From contig NZ_PGTO01000029.1 in the NCBI RefSeq assembly GCF_003284725.1, positions 1-32,091 of the forward strand: a stretch of DNA of 32,091 nucleotides, given 5' to 3'. Source of the DNA: Paramagnetospirillum kuznetsovii. GTDB taxonomy: Bacteria; Pseudomonadota; Alphaproteobacteria; Rhodospirillales; Magnetospirillaceae. Positions 1 to 8,665 of this stretch are shown one piece after another. Under the pieces are notes generated by a model. It searched no databases, was not told the origin of the DNA, and was given only the letters and a program-made list of their open reading frames with translations. The translations under genes were made by a program, and so were the position numbers. The number at the start of each line of letters is the position of its first letter. The stretch's first letter is position 1.

Positions 1-83
1 GCTCCGTCTTGATTCGCAACCAGACAGAATCACAACGCACTGAAATCACTCAACTTAATTTCCGGTCAGCCTCTAAGTGGCGC

Positions 84-277
84 GCGACAATTACGGTGGC
101 CGGTCAGCGACAATTAGGATGACCGGCATGAGACACCGTCGAGTAGCACCTATACCGCTATCACAAGCAAGCATTGCTCAGCAATAAGGAAGTGCAGCGA
201 CAATTACGGTAATTGTCGCTGCGGTCGCGATCTGGCAGGAATGGTAATTGTCGCTACGCCGTCGAAACGACAATTAC
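84..277. repeat. Cluster of short tandem and inverted repeats, probably an IS end
   Basis: Two adjacent 23-bp units at 84-106 and 107-129 share the core gcgacaatta and a ggccggtca / gaccggcat tail. A perfect 14-bp inverted repeat with a one-base spacer lies at 194-207 and 209-222, and further copies of the core sit at 244-255 (inverted) and about 267-277 (direct). Multiple short repeats at one end are typical of IS21-family terminal regions, so this is probably the end of such an element with its istAB genes outside the window or lost. No transposase is visible here. A multi-site regulatory region is the alternative. Confidence 0.45.
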
Positions 278-516
278 CCCAGTGAGGATGATGAGACGTT
301 TTTAATTGGGCCAGTGACCACATAGCTGTGAAAAATGGCCAAAGTTGATCCAATTACCACCCCTCCTAAATCTGCGATCCAGGAGTCGCCACATCGCATC
401 CTGTCCAGCCGACGCGGTCCAGTGTGTAGATGAACATGCTTCGGACAATGCTTAAGTTCCGACAAATACGGAACGCGCCGGATCAGTCGGTGCGGCATCG
501 CGCTAATTGTGGCGCC

Positions 517-1104
517 TTAAATAAGGTCCACAAGCTTCTTTTTGGCGTCTGAGCTGCCCTCTATATAGCGTTGTGTCGTCTGGAGACTGCTGTGGCCTGC
601 CATTTCCTGGACGTCCCGCAAGCTTGCGCCGACTTTGACGGCCGAAATCGCAGCGCGTGTCACGAACGTCCGGCGACCGCTATGGCTGCTGCATCCGTCC
701 AATCCGAGACCATGGTAGAGCCGATCAAACCAATGAACCAAACTGCTGGCTGTCATGGCACCATTGCCTCTTTCCGATTGAATGATCGGGTGGTGTGGCT
801 CGCTCCGCGGCGACGCGGCTTTCAGATCGATCAGCGCCGATCGCAATTCACTGTTCATCGGAATTTCACGGCCACGTTTCCCTTTGGCGATACGGTTCTC
901 GACATAGAGTGCATCCCCGATCGCGCCATCCGCGTCAGTGACCATTCCCCACAAAAGTCCTGTTATTTCACAAGCCCGCAGCCCCGCTTTGGCGGATAAA
1001 TAGATGATTGCTCTATCTCGTACAGGGTGCCGGTGTTTTTCAACAGCCTCCAGCAATCTTGAGAACTGCTGAGGTGATAAAATTTTAGCCTGCTTACCAG
1101 CCAT
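517..1104 (-). CDS. Small tyrosine recombinase / phage-type integrase
   Basis: This 195-residue protein is the catalytic domain of a tyrosine recombinase with almost no N-terminal core-binding domain. The catalytic set is visible in order: Arg in the GLRACEI box near residue 43, a Lys in the KGKRGREIP hairpin near 77, the HSGRR box near 141, the GHSSLQTTQRYI box with the second His near 170, and the nucleophilic Tyr near 179. It is short compared with XerC/XerD (about 300 residues), so it resembles the reduced integrases found on genomic islands and integrative elements. It lies beside probable IS ends and a toxin-antitoxin pair, which suggests an island margin. Activity is likely from the intact residues, but its target site cannot be read from the sequence. 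Confidence 0.85.
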   Translation of the reverse strand: MAGKQAKILSPQQFSRLLEAVEKHRHPVRDRAIIYLSAKAGLRACEITGLLWGMVTDADGAIGDALYVENRIAKGKRGREIPMNSELRSALIDLKAASPRSEPHHPIIQSERGNGAMTASSLVHWFDRLYHGLGLDGCSSHSGRRTFVTRAAISAVKVGASLRDVQEMAGHSSLQTTQRYIEGSSDAKKKLVDLI

Positions 1105-1312
1105 GCCAAACTCGACATAAAATTACAGCATTCATCATAATATGTCGAAATTTGAGCGAAGGCAAAAACTTTCGCAAGAACAATGGCGGAAATCAGCCAC
1201 TCGACTTATTTGAATGAAATGATGTCGAGTGGCGAGTGCAGGCATGGCAACTTTGACACTACCGTCATTGTGTGGCACTGTGATCGCTAATGGCATTGGT
1301 TAGCGGTGGATC

Positions 1313-1567
1313 ATGGCTCAGTCGCATATAAAGATGGCGGATAATGGCAGAATGGTTCTTCCGGCCATCCTGCGCTCCGAAGTCGGCTTTCCGGATGGTG
1401 GCGATTTTCTCGCTCGTGTCGAAAATGGGGTGATCATCCTTGAGCCCCACAAGAAGGCTCTCGAACGCGTCCGAAATCTGGTGCGACAATACGCCCCGGC
1501 CGAGGAGGGCGTGAGCGTTGCCGATGAATTGATCGTCGAGCGTCACGCGGAGGCGGCGCGTGAGTAA
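1313..1567 (+). CDS. AbrB/MazE-type antitoxin of a VapBC pair
   Basis: This 84-residue protein begins with a swapped-hairpin AbrB-like fold, seen in the MADNGRMVLPAILRSEVGF segment and the following GVIILEP strand. This fold binds the operon's own promoter. The C-terminal half is charged and probably helical, as expected for the part that wraps and neutralises the toxin. The ATG at 1313 gives the full N-terminal hairpin. The gene overlaps the following PIN-domain gene by 8 bp, the translational coupling usual for antitoxin-toxin operons, which are typically autoregulated by the complex. The pair may stabilise the island. Confidence 0.82.
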   Translation: MAQSHIKMADNGRMVLPAILRSEVGFPDGGDFLARVENGVIILEPHKKALERVRNLVRQYAPAEEGVSVADELIVERHAEAARE

Positions 1568-1955
1568 AACCGTCCTCGATTCCTCGGCAGTGCTGGCGTC
1601 GTTTTATGGTGAGACCGGGGCCGACGCCATCGATGATATCCTCCGGGAGTCCTTGATTTCTTCCGTCAATGCGGCGGAGGTCATTTCAAAGCTGGTCGAG
1701 CGGGGCATGCCGGCAGACATGGCGAGATCTGCTCTCATCGACACAGGCATCGAAGTTGTGCCGTTCGATCTCAATCAAGCAGAAACGACCGGGGCTCTCC
1801 GCGCAAAGACAAAAGCTCAAGGTCTATCGCTTGGAGACCGAGCCTGCCTAGCGCTTGCCAAGCAGGTTGATGGCCAGGCGGTTACGGCGGATCGCGCTTG
1901 GACAAATATCGAAAATCTTGGTGTCGATGTTATTCTGTTCCGCGGCGAGCACTGA
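1560..1955 (+). CDS. PIN-domain ribonuclease toxin (VapC-like)
   Basis: This 131-residue protein is a PIN-domain endoribonuclease. The acidic metal-binding residues are visible: Asp in VLDSSAVLA near residue 7, Glu in NAAEVISKL near 40, Asp in LSLGDRACLALA near 93 and Asp in VTADRAW near 110. VapC toxins cleave tRNA or rRNA when the labile antitoxin is lost. Translation starts at a GTG at 1560 inside the end of the antitoxin gene, so toxin synthesis is probably coupled to antitoxin translation. Length and motif spacing are normal, and I see no lesion. The RNA target is unknown. Confidence 0.85.
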   Translation: MSKTVLDSSAVLASFYGETGADAIDDILRESLISSVNAAEVISKLVERGMPADMARSALIDTGIEVVPFDLNQAETTGALRAKTKAQGLSLGDRACLALAKQVDGQAVTADRAWTNIENLGVDVILFRGEH

Positions 1956-2250
1956 GCACGCGTCCCTTGGCGGAGGCAGGGTACGCTCGTTTTTGGGCCG
2001 CCAGATTTGGCGTAACGGAATATTTGGCGGGTTAGGCTGCACACCTCAGCCTCAGCCGGAGCACCGTCAAGCGCAGCCGCATTTATGCGTAACCCATTGA
2101 ATCTGAATATTTCTAAAAATTCCGCGTGTTTGGGCTTACCGATATGTTCTCTCTGCCCACCGACCGCTGTACCTCCGGCAACCGCCACTCGCTGGGAACG
2201 TCCGCTATGGCCCTTGAGTGCCATGAACGGCCATACGCGGACATCCGGGA

Positions 2251-2690
2251 TCAGGTCGGGGCGGTACCATCCCGAAGCGTAAAGAAGAACGTTGTGCCGG
2301 TACCGGGTTCGGATTTCAGCCAGATGGTGTCGCCGAAGCGTTGAACGATACGACGGCAAAGGGTCAGTCCGATCCCGGTTCCTTCGGTGTTGGAGGCGGG
2401 GTTCAGTCGCTGGAATATCTCGAAAATCTTGTCGTGGTATTCGGGTTCGATGCCGATGCCGTTGTCGGCCACGGCGAAGCGCCAACAGCCTGCGGAGACC
2501 ATCTCGGCGCTCACCGAAAGAACAGGCTTGCGATCTCGGGCGCGGTATTTGAGGCCGTTGCCCAGCAGGTTCTGGAACAGACTGACCAGAAGGGTTTGCT
2601 CGGCCATCACTACCGGCAGATCACCAACTCTCACCTCCCCACCGGTGTCGCTCAGGTCCCGCGCGAGGTGCCGAAGCACAGCGGGCCACC
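2251..2690 (-). pseudogene. Histidine kinase remnant, ATPase (C-terminal) part
   Basis: The minus strand here encodes only the catalytic ATPase domain of a sensor histidine kinase. The N box (LFQNLLGNGLKYR), the G1 box (VADNGIGI), the F-like segment (IFEIFQRL) and the G2 box (GTGIGLTLCRRIV) are all present, and the frame ends normally at 2251. The matching dimerisation domain lies on the opposite strand at 3219-3472 and the membrane N-terminus at 4585-5564 on the minus strand. The three pieces come from one gene, split by an IS66 element and then by an inversion with one breakpoint near 2670-2700. The upper limit given is approximate. The fragment cannot make a working kinase. Confidence 0.85.
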
Positions 2691-3109
2691 GCGGCCACGG
2701 GATGAACCCGGCCGCAAGTCGTGCACCGTTCCGGCCAGTGGTCGACTTCCCCATGTGCAACAAGCGGCGAGGAGCGCCATTTGCCGGGCGTGCCCTTCTG
2801 GTGACCGGGAGGGCGCGGCGGCGCATCACCCGGCAAACGGGCCGGCGCTGCGTCCTTGCCGCCCGCGTCGCCCTTGGCGGCGTTCTCAGTGTCGCCGCCG
2901 ACATCAGTCACGCATTTACCACCGCGTCGATAGGGATCGTTCGACGACGGCGGCTTCGAACTATTGCCTGAGTGCCGATTTAATCGCTCCGCCTGCTCGA
3001 TCGCCAGCGCCCGCAGCCGCACGCACGTCTCAACCAGATCGTCGTGCGACAGATCCTCGATGTGGGCGCGGTCCAGCGGACCAAGGTCTTCGGGGCGAAG
3101 TTTTTTCAT
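2690..3109 (-). pseudogene. IS66-family transposase, N-terminal part (inverted piece)
   Basis: Reading down from an ATG at 3109, the minus strand encodes the N-terminal region of an IS66-type transposase. It has a leucine-rich coiled segment with RHSGNSSKPPSSND, the hallmark of IS66 TnpC, then a basic-proline linker (PPGHQKGTPGKWR) and a zinc-binding CTTCG pair. The catalytic part is on the other strand at 3477-4547. Homology stops near 2690-2700, where the frame runs into kinase sequence. No TnpA or TnpB gene is present, so the element was of the single-ORF IS66 type. The lower boundary is approximate. Confidence 0.85.
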
Positions 3110-3218
3110 ACCCCCAGAGAATCTGAATTTGCAGTCGGATTCAACCAAATATGAGTCCTGTCGCACACTCCTTGGTGCCGACCTCAGCCCGGCCCCCCAA
3201 GGGGGGGTGTCCGGTTAC
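2690..3218. mobile_element. IS66-family element, inverted left piece
   Basis: This piece runs from an inversion breakpoint near 2690 to the terminal repeat gtgtccggttac at 3207-3218. In an intact element the two ends face each other, but here this end has the same orientation as the right end at 4573-4584. That is only possible if this part has been flipped. The restored element would be about 1.6 kb. Confidence 0.85.
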
Positions 3219-3226
3219 GTTCGCCT
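3207..3226. repeat. IS66 terminal repeat plus 8-bp target duplication (left, inverted)
   Basis: The terminal repeat gtgtccggttac occupies 3207-3218 and is followed at 3219-3226 by gttcgcct, the reverse complement of aggcgaac next to the right end. IS66-family elements make 8-bp target duplications, so the match marks the original insertion point. The duplication encodes part of the FAYVASHD stretch of the interrupted kinase. Confidence 0.9.
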
Positions 3227-3472
3227 ACGTCGCCTCGCACGACCTGCAGACGCCACTTAGAGACATCGTCCGCTATGCCCAGATGATCGAGCACCGCTAC
3301 AAAGGGAATCTCGATCCTGATGCCAATGATTTCATCGCCTTTATTGTCGATGGCGGCAAGCGGATGACCCGGCTGATCAACGATCTTCTCGAATATTCCC
3401 GTGTCTCCCGCCAATCGGAGCTCTTGCGTCCGACGTCAGCCAGCGAGGCCGTGACCCTAGCTCTGCGGTACA
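3219..3472 (+). pseudogene. Histidine kinase remnant, dimerisation domain (inverted piece)
   Basis: The plus strand encodes a HisKA-type dimerisation and phosphoacceptor domain. It begins FAYVASHDLQTPLRDIVRYA, with the phosphorylatable His in SHDLQTPLR, and continues through GGKRMTRLINDLLEYSRVS. It joins seamlessly to the LLAQSNADLEQFA sequence encoded at the end of the piece at 4585-5564 once the IS66 element is removed and this segment turned round. At the far end it should continue into the ATPase part at 2251-2690. The segment has no promoter or start of its own and is a dead fragment. Confidence 0.85.
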
Positions 3473-4584
3473 CCATGTGATTGAATTGGATAGCGGCAAC
3501 GGCGGCATTGGGGTGACGTGCGTCCTGCATCGCTACCATGCCGTCCGCTGCTGCTGCGGCGACGAGACGGTGGCGGCTCCGGGGCAGGGACGCGGGTCCG
3601 AGATCGAGGGACGCTGCCGCAACCTGATCCTCACCGAGCGCTGCCTAGTCGGTCCGGCGCTGGCGACGTTCATCGCCGCCCTGTCGGTGCGCCATCGGCA
3701 GTCGCGGGAGATGGTGCAGGAGTTTCTGCACGACTGGCTGGGGCTGGATCTGGCCAAAGGGACGATCTGCCGCTGCATCCGTGAAGTCGGCCTGGCCTGC
3801 GAGCCCGTCGCTGAGGCGCTTCTGGTCGAGATCCGCGCCGCCGACATCCTGCACCTGGACGAGACCCCCTGGTATCAGAAAGGCCACCTGCGCTGGTTGT
3901 GGGTGGCGGTCTGCGCGACGGCGGCGGTGTTCCACATCGGCAGTCGCGAGAAGACCGAAGTGGCGGCCCTGATCGGCGAGAGTTTCCTCGGCTGGCTGGT
4001 GACCGACGGCTATGGCGCCTATCGCTCGCACACGCAGCGCCAGCGCTGCCTTGCTCATCTGATCCGCAAGGCCGTGGCCTTGCAGGAGGGCATCTATTTC
4101 GAGGCATCGCGTTTCGGTGACTGGCTGTGCCGAGAATTGCGGGCATTGATCTGCGGCGTCGCCGAAGACGCCGACGCCCGGACGCTCGGGCTCATCGTCG
4201 CCCGCCTCAAGAGGGCTTGCCTGCTAAACCAGGACGCCGACATCGACAAGGCACGGGCGCTGGCCCGCGAGATCCTCAATGACTGGGATGCCGTGATCGC
4301 ATTCGTCAGGAACCCGCACCTGCCCCCCACCAACAACGATGCCGAACGGGCTCTGCGCCACGCCGTCATTTCCCGACGCATCAGCCACGGCACCCGGACC
4401 GACGAGGGCTCCCGCGGCTACGCCGCCGCACTGAGCGTCATCGAGACCTGCCGAAAGCGCAAAGCCAAGCCCTGGGACTTCATCACCCGCCTCCTCGCCG
4501 CCGCCCGCCGCGGCGCTGAACTCCCCGCTCTCCCCGCCTGCGCCTGAGCATCCCTCAAAAGAGAGGGGGGGAGTGTCCGGTTAC
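3472..4584. mobile_element. IS66-family element, right piece
   Basis: This piece runs from an inversion breakpoint near 3472 to the right terminal repeat gtgtccggttac at 4573-4584. It holds the transposase catalytic region and a short G-rich stretch before the end. Together with 2690-3218 it rebuilds one complete single-ORF IS66 element. Confidence 0.88.
3477..4547 (+). pseudogene. IS66-family transposase, catalytic part
   Basis: This open stretch carries the DDE catalytic core of an IS66 transposase: Asp in LHLDETPWYQKG, Asp in VTDGYGAYRSH and Glu in PPTNNDAERALR. A short C-terminal domain typical of the family follows (ETCRKRKAKPWDFI). The first residues (RYHAVRCCCGDETV) are the middle of the protein, so the apparent GTG start at 3477 is not the true start. 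The N-terminus is on the opposite strand at 2690-3109. The protein cannot be made intact in the present arrangement. Confidence 0.88.
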
Positions 4585-4592
4585 AGGCGAAC
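4573..4592. repeat. IS66 terminal repeat plus 8-bp target duplication (right)
   Basis: The terminal repeat gtgtccggttac is at 4573-4584 and the target duplication aggcgaac at 4585-4592. The duplication is the exact reverse complement of the eight bases at 3219-3226. Confidence 0.9.
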
Positions 4593-5564
4593 TGCTCGAG
4601 GTCGGCGTTGGACTGCGCCAGCAGTTCGGCGCGGACCCGCATTGCTCGCTCTGCCGCCTCAGCCGCAAGCGCGCCCTCGCGCAATTCGGCGTTATGGCGG
4701 CGCTCGGCGTCAAGCCGGATCAGAAGCTGTGCCCCCATCAGGATAGACAAAGCGATGATCCCCATGACCAGCAGAGTATGGACCACCGGCCCCCCCCTGA
4801 ACCGTGATCAGGTCCATCCGCACCAAAAGTTCAGCCACGCCGTCTCCCAGCAGGGGCGTCGCAAGTCCCACCGGAAGCAGCCAGCGTGCCAGCATGCCAC
4901 CGCCCCCCCGGTCGAGCAGCACCAACATTACCCCGTGATCGGGGTGCAACGCGACGATCCCCAGCCCCAGCGCCACGAACACAAAGGCGGTGACGGCGGC
5001 CATGCCGGTAAAGCCCGTCAGCGCCGGATGCAACTGAGGCACACCGTAGAGGTAGGCGCAAAGATATAGCATCCCCACCGCAGCAACGGTCAACCCCAGC
5101 CTCTGGCGCGCCCGCGCTCCCCACACCGAAGTGAGAGCGGTGCCGACTAAGATGAAATTGATCGCAGTGAGCGGAGCGGGACGGCCGGGATGTACGGTGA
5201 GGGGCGCGGGTGCCGTGTCCTTGACCAGCGCCTGATCGATGCCCCAATCCAGGCCAATGAAATATTCAGCCAGTGTTTGGGCGCCGAAGGCGATCACCAA
5301 TAGGCCAACCAAATCTCCCAGCCGCCACCAGTCGCCCCCCCGCGCACAGGCCGCCAGCGCAGCACCCAGAAGGGCGAAGGCGATAGCAGCATTGAATTTC
5401 ATGTCTACAGTGCTCGGAAAAGGATTGCGCAACAGCGGTAGGTTGAAAATCCAACTGGCGAGCACCGAGAGCGAAATGCAGGCCACCAGCCAGCCGATCC
5501 GCTTTGAAATCGCCAGCTGTTTGTCCCCCGCCGACAGCGCGGAGTTGGGCGGTTGATCGGCCAT
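4585..5564 (-). pseudogene. Histidine kinase remnant, membrane sensor (N-terminal) part
   Basis: Reading down from an ATG at 5564, this encodes an integral-membrane sensor region with about seven or eight hydrophobic segments (for example WLVACISLSVLASWIF and FNAAIAFALLGAALAA). It resembles the multi-pass N-termini of MASE-type kinases. The frame is lost near a run of eight C residues at 4790-4797. A neighbouring frame then continues with another hydrophobic segment (VHTLLVMGIIALSILMGAQ), a coiled linker and LLAQSNADLEQFA, up to the IS66 insertion at 4585. The gene thus carries a homopolymer frameshift as well as the insertion and inversion. The remainder is at 3219-3472 and 2251-2690. Its ligand is unknown. 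Confidence 0.82.
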
Positions 5565-5934
5565 CGTATCCGTTCCTCCTGAGGCAGAGTAGCCCGGATC
5601 TATCAGGTGGAAAAGACAGGATCGATGTTAGGGAGGAGCCTCTGCGGTCCGGCACATTTGGCGGTTTCGGCGAAGGTCAGGCTTGGTCACGAAGGGCCTT
5701 TTACCAACAAGCTTCGTCCGCGGCGATTGATCACCGATGCAGGCCGTTTCGGAATGATCTCCCGCTGGCCGATATAGAAAGTCGTGTTGCCGCTCTACCC
5801 GCCTGCGATGCGGGGCTTAACTCGCCGGAATGCACCATTGTGGGGCGGTCAACACTCGGCATAAAGCTTTCTCCCGTCTTCGCATAGAACTCTTGTTACG
5901 ATTTTGCCCATGCATTTTTAGCATGATCAGGCCC
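5565..5934. other. Gene-free interval between the kinase remnant and mamZ
   Basis: No open reading frame here has a credible protein. In Magnetospirillum the ftsZm gene normally lies downstream of mamZ, but I see no FtsZ-like sequence in this interval. Upstream of 5564 (5565-5580, read on the minus strand) there is an aggaggaac-type ribosome binding site for the broken kinase. Confidence 0.5.
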
Positions 5935-7866
5935 TTAGCCGATTCGCAGGGCGCGCAGCACATCGCCCCCCCGCCACTGGTAGAAACGGTACCACAGAAG
6001 AACGATGACGGCCGCCGCATAGACATAGGGTTCGCCATTCTCGTGGTTGGCGGCAAGGATGAAATGCAGCGCCACCAAGGCATTGATAACATAGGTGGCG
6101 CTATGCAGCTTTTTCCAGCGCTTGCCGCCGATCTTCTTGATCTGGCTGTTGGCGGAGGTGAAGGCCAGGGGGATCAGCAGAATGAAAGCCGCCAGGCCGA
6201 GCAGAATGAATGGCCGCTTGTAGATGTCGCTCGCCATATCGCCCAGATTGAGCGCCCATTCCAGGGTCACATAAGCCAGAACGTGCAGCACCGCGTAGAA
6301 AAAGGCGAACAGGCCGATCATGCGCCGATACTTGGCCAGGGTCTTGATGCCGGTAATCTCCTGCACCGGGCGCATGGACAGCGAGATGATCAGGAAGGTG
6401 AAGGCCCAATCGCCCAGATAGCGGTTGACGAAACCGACCGGGGCCTCGCCCAGGGAGCCGTTGGAGATATAGCCTTCGATAACGCTGCGGCCGATCAGCC
6501 AGACGAAGGGCAGAGCCGCGGTCAGGAACACCAGCGGCTTCCAATCCACCTTGCGGGTGGATTTAAGGTGGTGATCGCAGGTCTCATCAATGCCGTTGGC
6601 CAGCAGCCAGGCGGCGTAGAGGGTCACCAGCATCTTGCCGGTTCCCATCAGGATGAATGGCGCGCGCGGACCAAGCGCATCGAAATAATAGCCGCCACTT
6701 TGCACCAGCATGACGGTGCCAAGGCCGCCGACCAGATAGCCCGCCCCAACCATGGCGCCCAGGATCGGCTTGGGCGAGACGTCCACAGTCAGGACCTGAA
6801 GGGTCACGAAACATCCGGCATGACCGATGCCGACCATCAGCAACGGCAAGGCCACCATCCAGTTGAAGGGATTGGCGAACATTCCCAGCCAGATATAGCC
6901 GACAGCAGCCAGGGAAAGGCTGGCCCCGATGGCGGAAATGCGGCTGTGGCGCTCGATGAAGGATCGCCACAGCGGGATTGCCGCCAGAACCGCCAGCCCC
7001 AACAGACCTATCATCACGGCGGCATGGGCGGTGGCGTAGGTGCGGGTCACCCCCACCAGATCGGACACGGAAATGCACCACAGCGAGAAGAACAGGCTGA
7101 GGATGATCACGTCGGCACGCGTGTAGAAGGCTGCGGCGAAGGCCAATTGCAAGCGCGGGTCGCTGGTGATCACCGTCCAGACCTGCCGGAGGGGATGCTC
7201 GTCTCCCGTGGCCGCTTGCTGGGGCTTGGCCACATCCCGCAGAGTCTTGCGCGTCATCTGGAATCCGGCGATGCCGATCAGCAGCGGCAGGCACATGATG
7301 ATGAACACACCGCCCTTGTAATCGGCCATCTGCATGATGATGGCCGACAGCATGGTGCCGCCGAAGACCATCATGAACACCAGATTTCCCATCAGGCGCG
7401 GCCGGTTGGCCCGCGAGGACACATCGCCCACCAGGGTGGAAAGCTGCAACTGGACGGTATCGGCCCCCACGGTCAGCAGCACCCGGGTCAGATAGAACAG
7501 CACCAGCCCGGCGGCACCGAAGGCGAGCCCCATTTGCAGGCTGAGCAGGGACGTGGCCGCGCCAGCCACTGCGATCAGGAAGCCCGTGGCGATGATCCGA
7601 ACCCGGCCAATCCGATCGGATAGCAGGCCGAACCATCCCACGCAGACGATGGAGACGATCTCGGCCACCACCTGAATATCGGCGTTGACCGCGCCCTCTT
7701 TTTCGAAGGCAATGCCGAAAATCTTATCCAGCAGCAGGGGCTGGATAGAGATGGACAGCGCAGCCACAAGAGCGCCCACGGTCATCAGCAGATAGATGAT
7801 ATTCCATTGGGTGGGGGCAAAATCGGCCGGTGTCGTGCCGGTGGAGGGGTTACCGCTCTTCGGCAT
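5935..7866 (-). CDS. mamZ: MamZ: MFS transporter fused to a ferric-reductase-like domain
   Basis: MamZ is a magnetosome membrane protein thought to adjust the iron redox state for magnetite growth together with MamX. The first two thirds is a 12-helix major facilitator domain, with the loop-2 signature GLLSDRIGRVRI near residue 84. The last third (from about 440) is a YedZ-like heme-binding transmembrane domain with candidate ligands in AVLHVLAYV, KLHSATYV and ALHFIL. The ATG at 7866 (MPKSGNPS) is chosen because a ttggagg site precedes it by a few bases, giving 643 residues; an in-frame start at 7932 would run deep into mamX. The gene overlaps the end of mamX by 17 bp, so the two are co-transcribed. 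Length and domain order match known MamZ. The usual downstream ftsZm is missing. Confidence 0.93.
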   Translation of the reverse strand: MPKSGNPSTGTTPADFAPTQWNIIYLLMTVGALVAALSISIQPLLLDKIFGIAFEKEGAVNADIQVVAEIVSIVCVGWFGLLSDRIGRVRIIATGFLIAVAGAATSLLSLQMGLAFGAAGLVLFYLTRVLLTVGADTVQLQLSTLVGDVSSRANRPRLMGNLVFMMVFGGTMLSAIIMQMADYKGGVFIIMCLPLLIGIAGFQMTRKTLRDVAKPQQAATGDEHPLRQVWTVITSDPRLQLAFAAAFYTRADVIILSLFFSLWCISVSDLVGVTRTYATAHAAVMIGLLGLAVLAAIPLWRSFIERHSRISAIGASLSLAAVGYIWLGMFANPFNWMVALPLLMVGIGHAGCFVTLQVLTVDVSPKPILGAMVGAGYLVGGLGTVMLVQSGGYYFDALGPRAPFILMGTGKMLVTLYAAWLLANGIDETCDHHLKSTRKVDWKPLVFLTAALPFVWLIGRSVIEGYISNGSLGEAPVGFVNRYLGDWAFTFLIISLSMRPVQEITGIKTLAKYRRMIGLFAFFYAVLHVLAYVTLEWALNLGDMASDIYKRPFILLGLAAFILLIPLAFTSANSQIKKIGGKRWKKLHSATYVINALVALHFILAANHENGEPYVYAAAVIVLLWYRFYQWRGGDVLRALRIG

Positions 7867-8665
7867 CCAGGCCTCCAACATCAGCCCACAGGCCGTTGAG
7901 ATGGTTGTCACGCAGGGCGCAGACTTCGCCATTGGCCATGACGCTCATGGCGTAATCCAGCCCGGCGCTCGCCTGGGTGGGGTCGCGGAAGGCGGTACCC
8001 TTGACGAACATACCGGGACGGACCACGCAGCCCTCCGCCTGCAGGAACCAGAGCGGGGCAAGATCGATCCACATGGGGGGATTGATCCCATCATTGATCT
8101 GAATATAGATATCGCCCCAGACCGAGCGGGTGCCCGCGCCCGCCACGCTGACGATCTTGCCCTGATAGCGGAAGGGCACCATCCGCTCATGCGCCTCGTT
8201 GCCCAGGGGCGCCGGTGCCGGTGCCGGGGTAACCGCCAGCGCCACGCTCACCGCCTCGGGTAAGGGCATGTCTTGCGGGAATGCCACCGGAGCGGGGCTT
8301 ACCTTGCCGCTCTTGGCGACGCTGCCCTTCTTCACGATGGTGTGGCAACTGGCGCAGGCCATCTTCTCGCGCCCATCCACATGCGGTGCCGGGGTTCCCT
8401 GAACGATGGGCAGCGTGCCCGCGCCTGGACCGGAAGCGGCGGAAGCGGGGGTGACGATATGGCAGCTGGAGCAGACCATCTTCTCGCGGCCATCGCGATG
8501 GGGCGCGCCCATTCCGGCCACGATGGGCGGGGCCAGATCGTAGGTATGATCCTCCCACGGATTGGCATTGAACAGCGCAGTCAGAACCAGGGCCATGCTG
8601 AAGGCAATGCCCAGCGCCATGATCCAGACGGCGATGTCGGGATGTGCGACGGCTTTGGTGTTCAC
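7850..8665 (-). CDS. mamX: MamX: magnetosome protein with two magnetochrome domains
   Basis: MamX is a membrane-anchored c-type cytochrome of the magnetosome, proposed to take part in electron transfer that balances ferrous and ferric iron. An N-terminal hydrophobic helix (about residues 11-33) is followed by two repeated units, each reading HxDGREKM then CSSCH or CASCH. These are the two magnetochrome heme sites, near residues 66 and 103. The C-terminal half (from about 155) is a beta-rich domain seen only in MamX. The GTG at 8665 is preferred because the N-terminus MNTKAVAHPD agrees with what I recall of MamX. mamY, normally just upstream, is not here. Heme attachment would need the Ccm system encoded elsewhere. 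Confidence 0.93.
   Translation of the reverse strand: MNTKAVAHPDIAVWIMALGIAFSMALVLTALFNANPWEDHTYDLAPPIVAGMGAPHRDGREKMVCSSCHIVTPASAASGPGAGTLPIVQGTPAPHVDGREKMACASCHTIVKKGSVAKSGKVSPAPVAFPQDMPLPEAVSVALAVTPAPAPAPLGNEAHERMVPFRYQGKIVSVAGAGTRSVWGDIYIQINDGINPPMWIDLAPLWFLQAEGCVVRPGMFVKGTAFRDPTQASAGLDYAMSVMANGEVCALRDNHLNGLWADVGGLDAEER

Noticed and set aside
84-222. Repeat cluster considered as a CRISPR array
   Set aside because: Units are only about 23 bp, tandem without spacers and partly inverted; no cas genes in the window.
274-498. 74-residue minus-strand frame next to the integrase
   Set aside because: No motif, and its C-terminal end runs into the probable IS-end repeats; unlikely to be a gene.
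5830-7623. 597-residue open frame on the plus strand opposite mamZ
   Set aside because: Composition is His/Gln/Gly-rich with no domain, as expected for an antisense frame of a GC-rich membrane-protein gene; mamZ on the minus strand has clear motifs.
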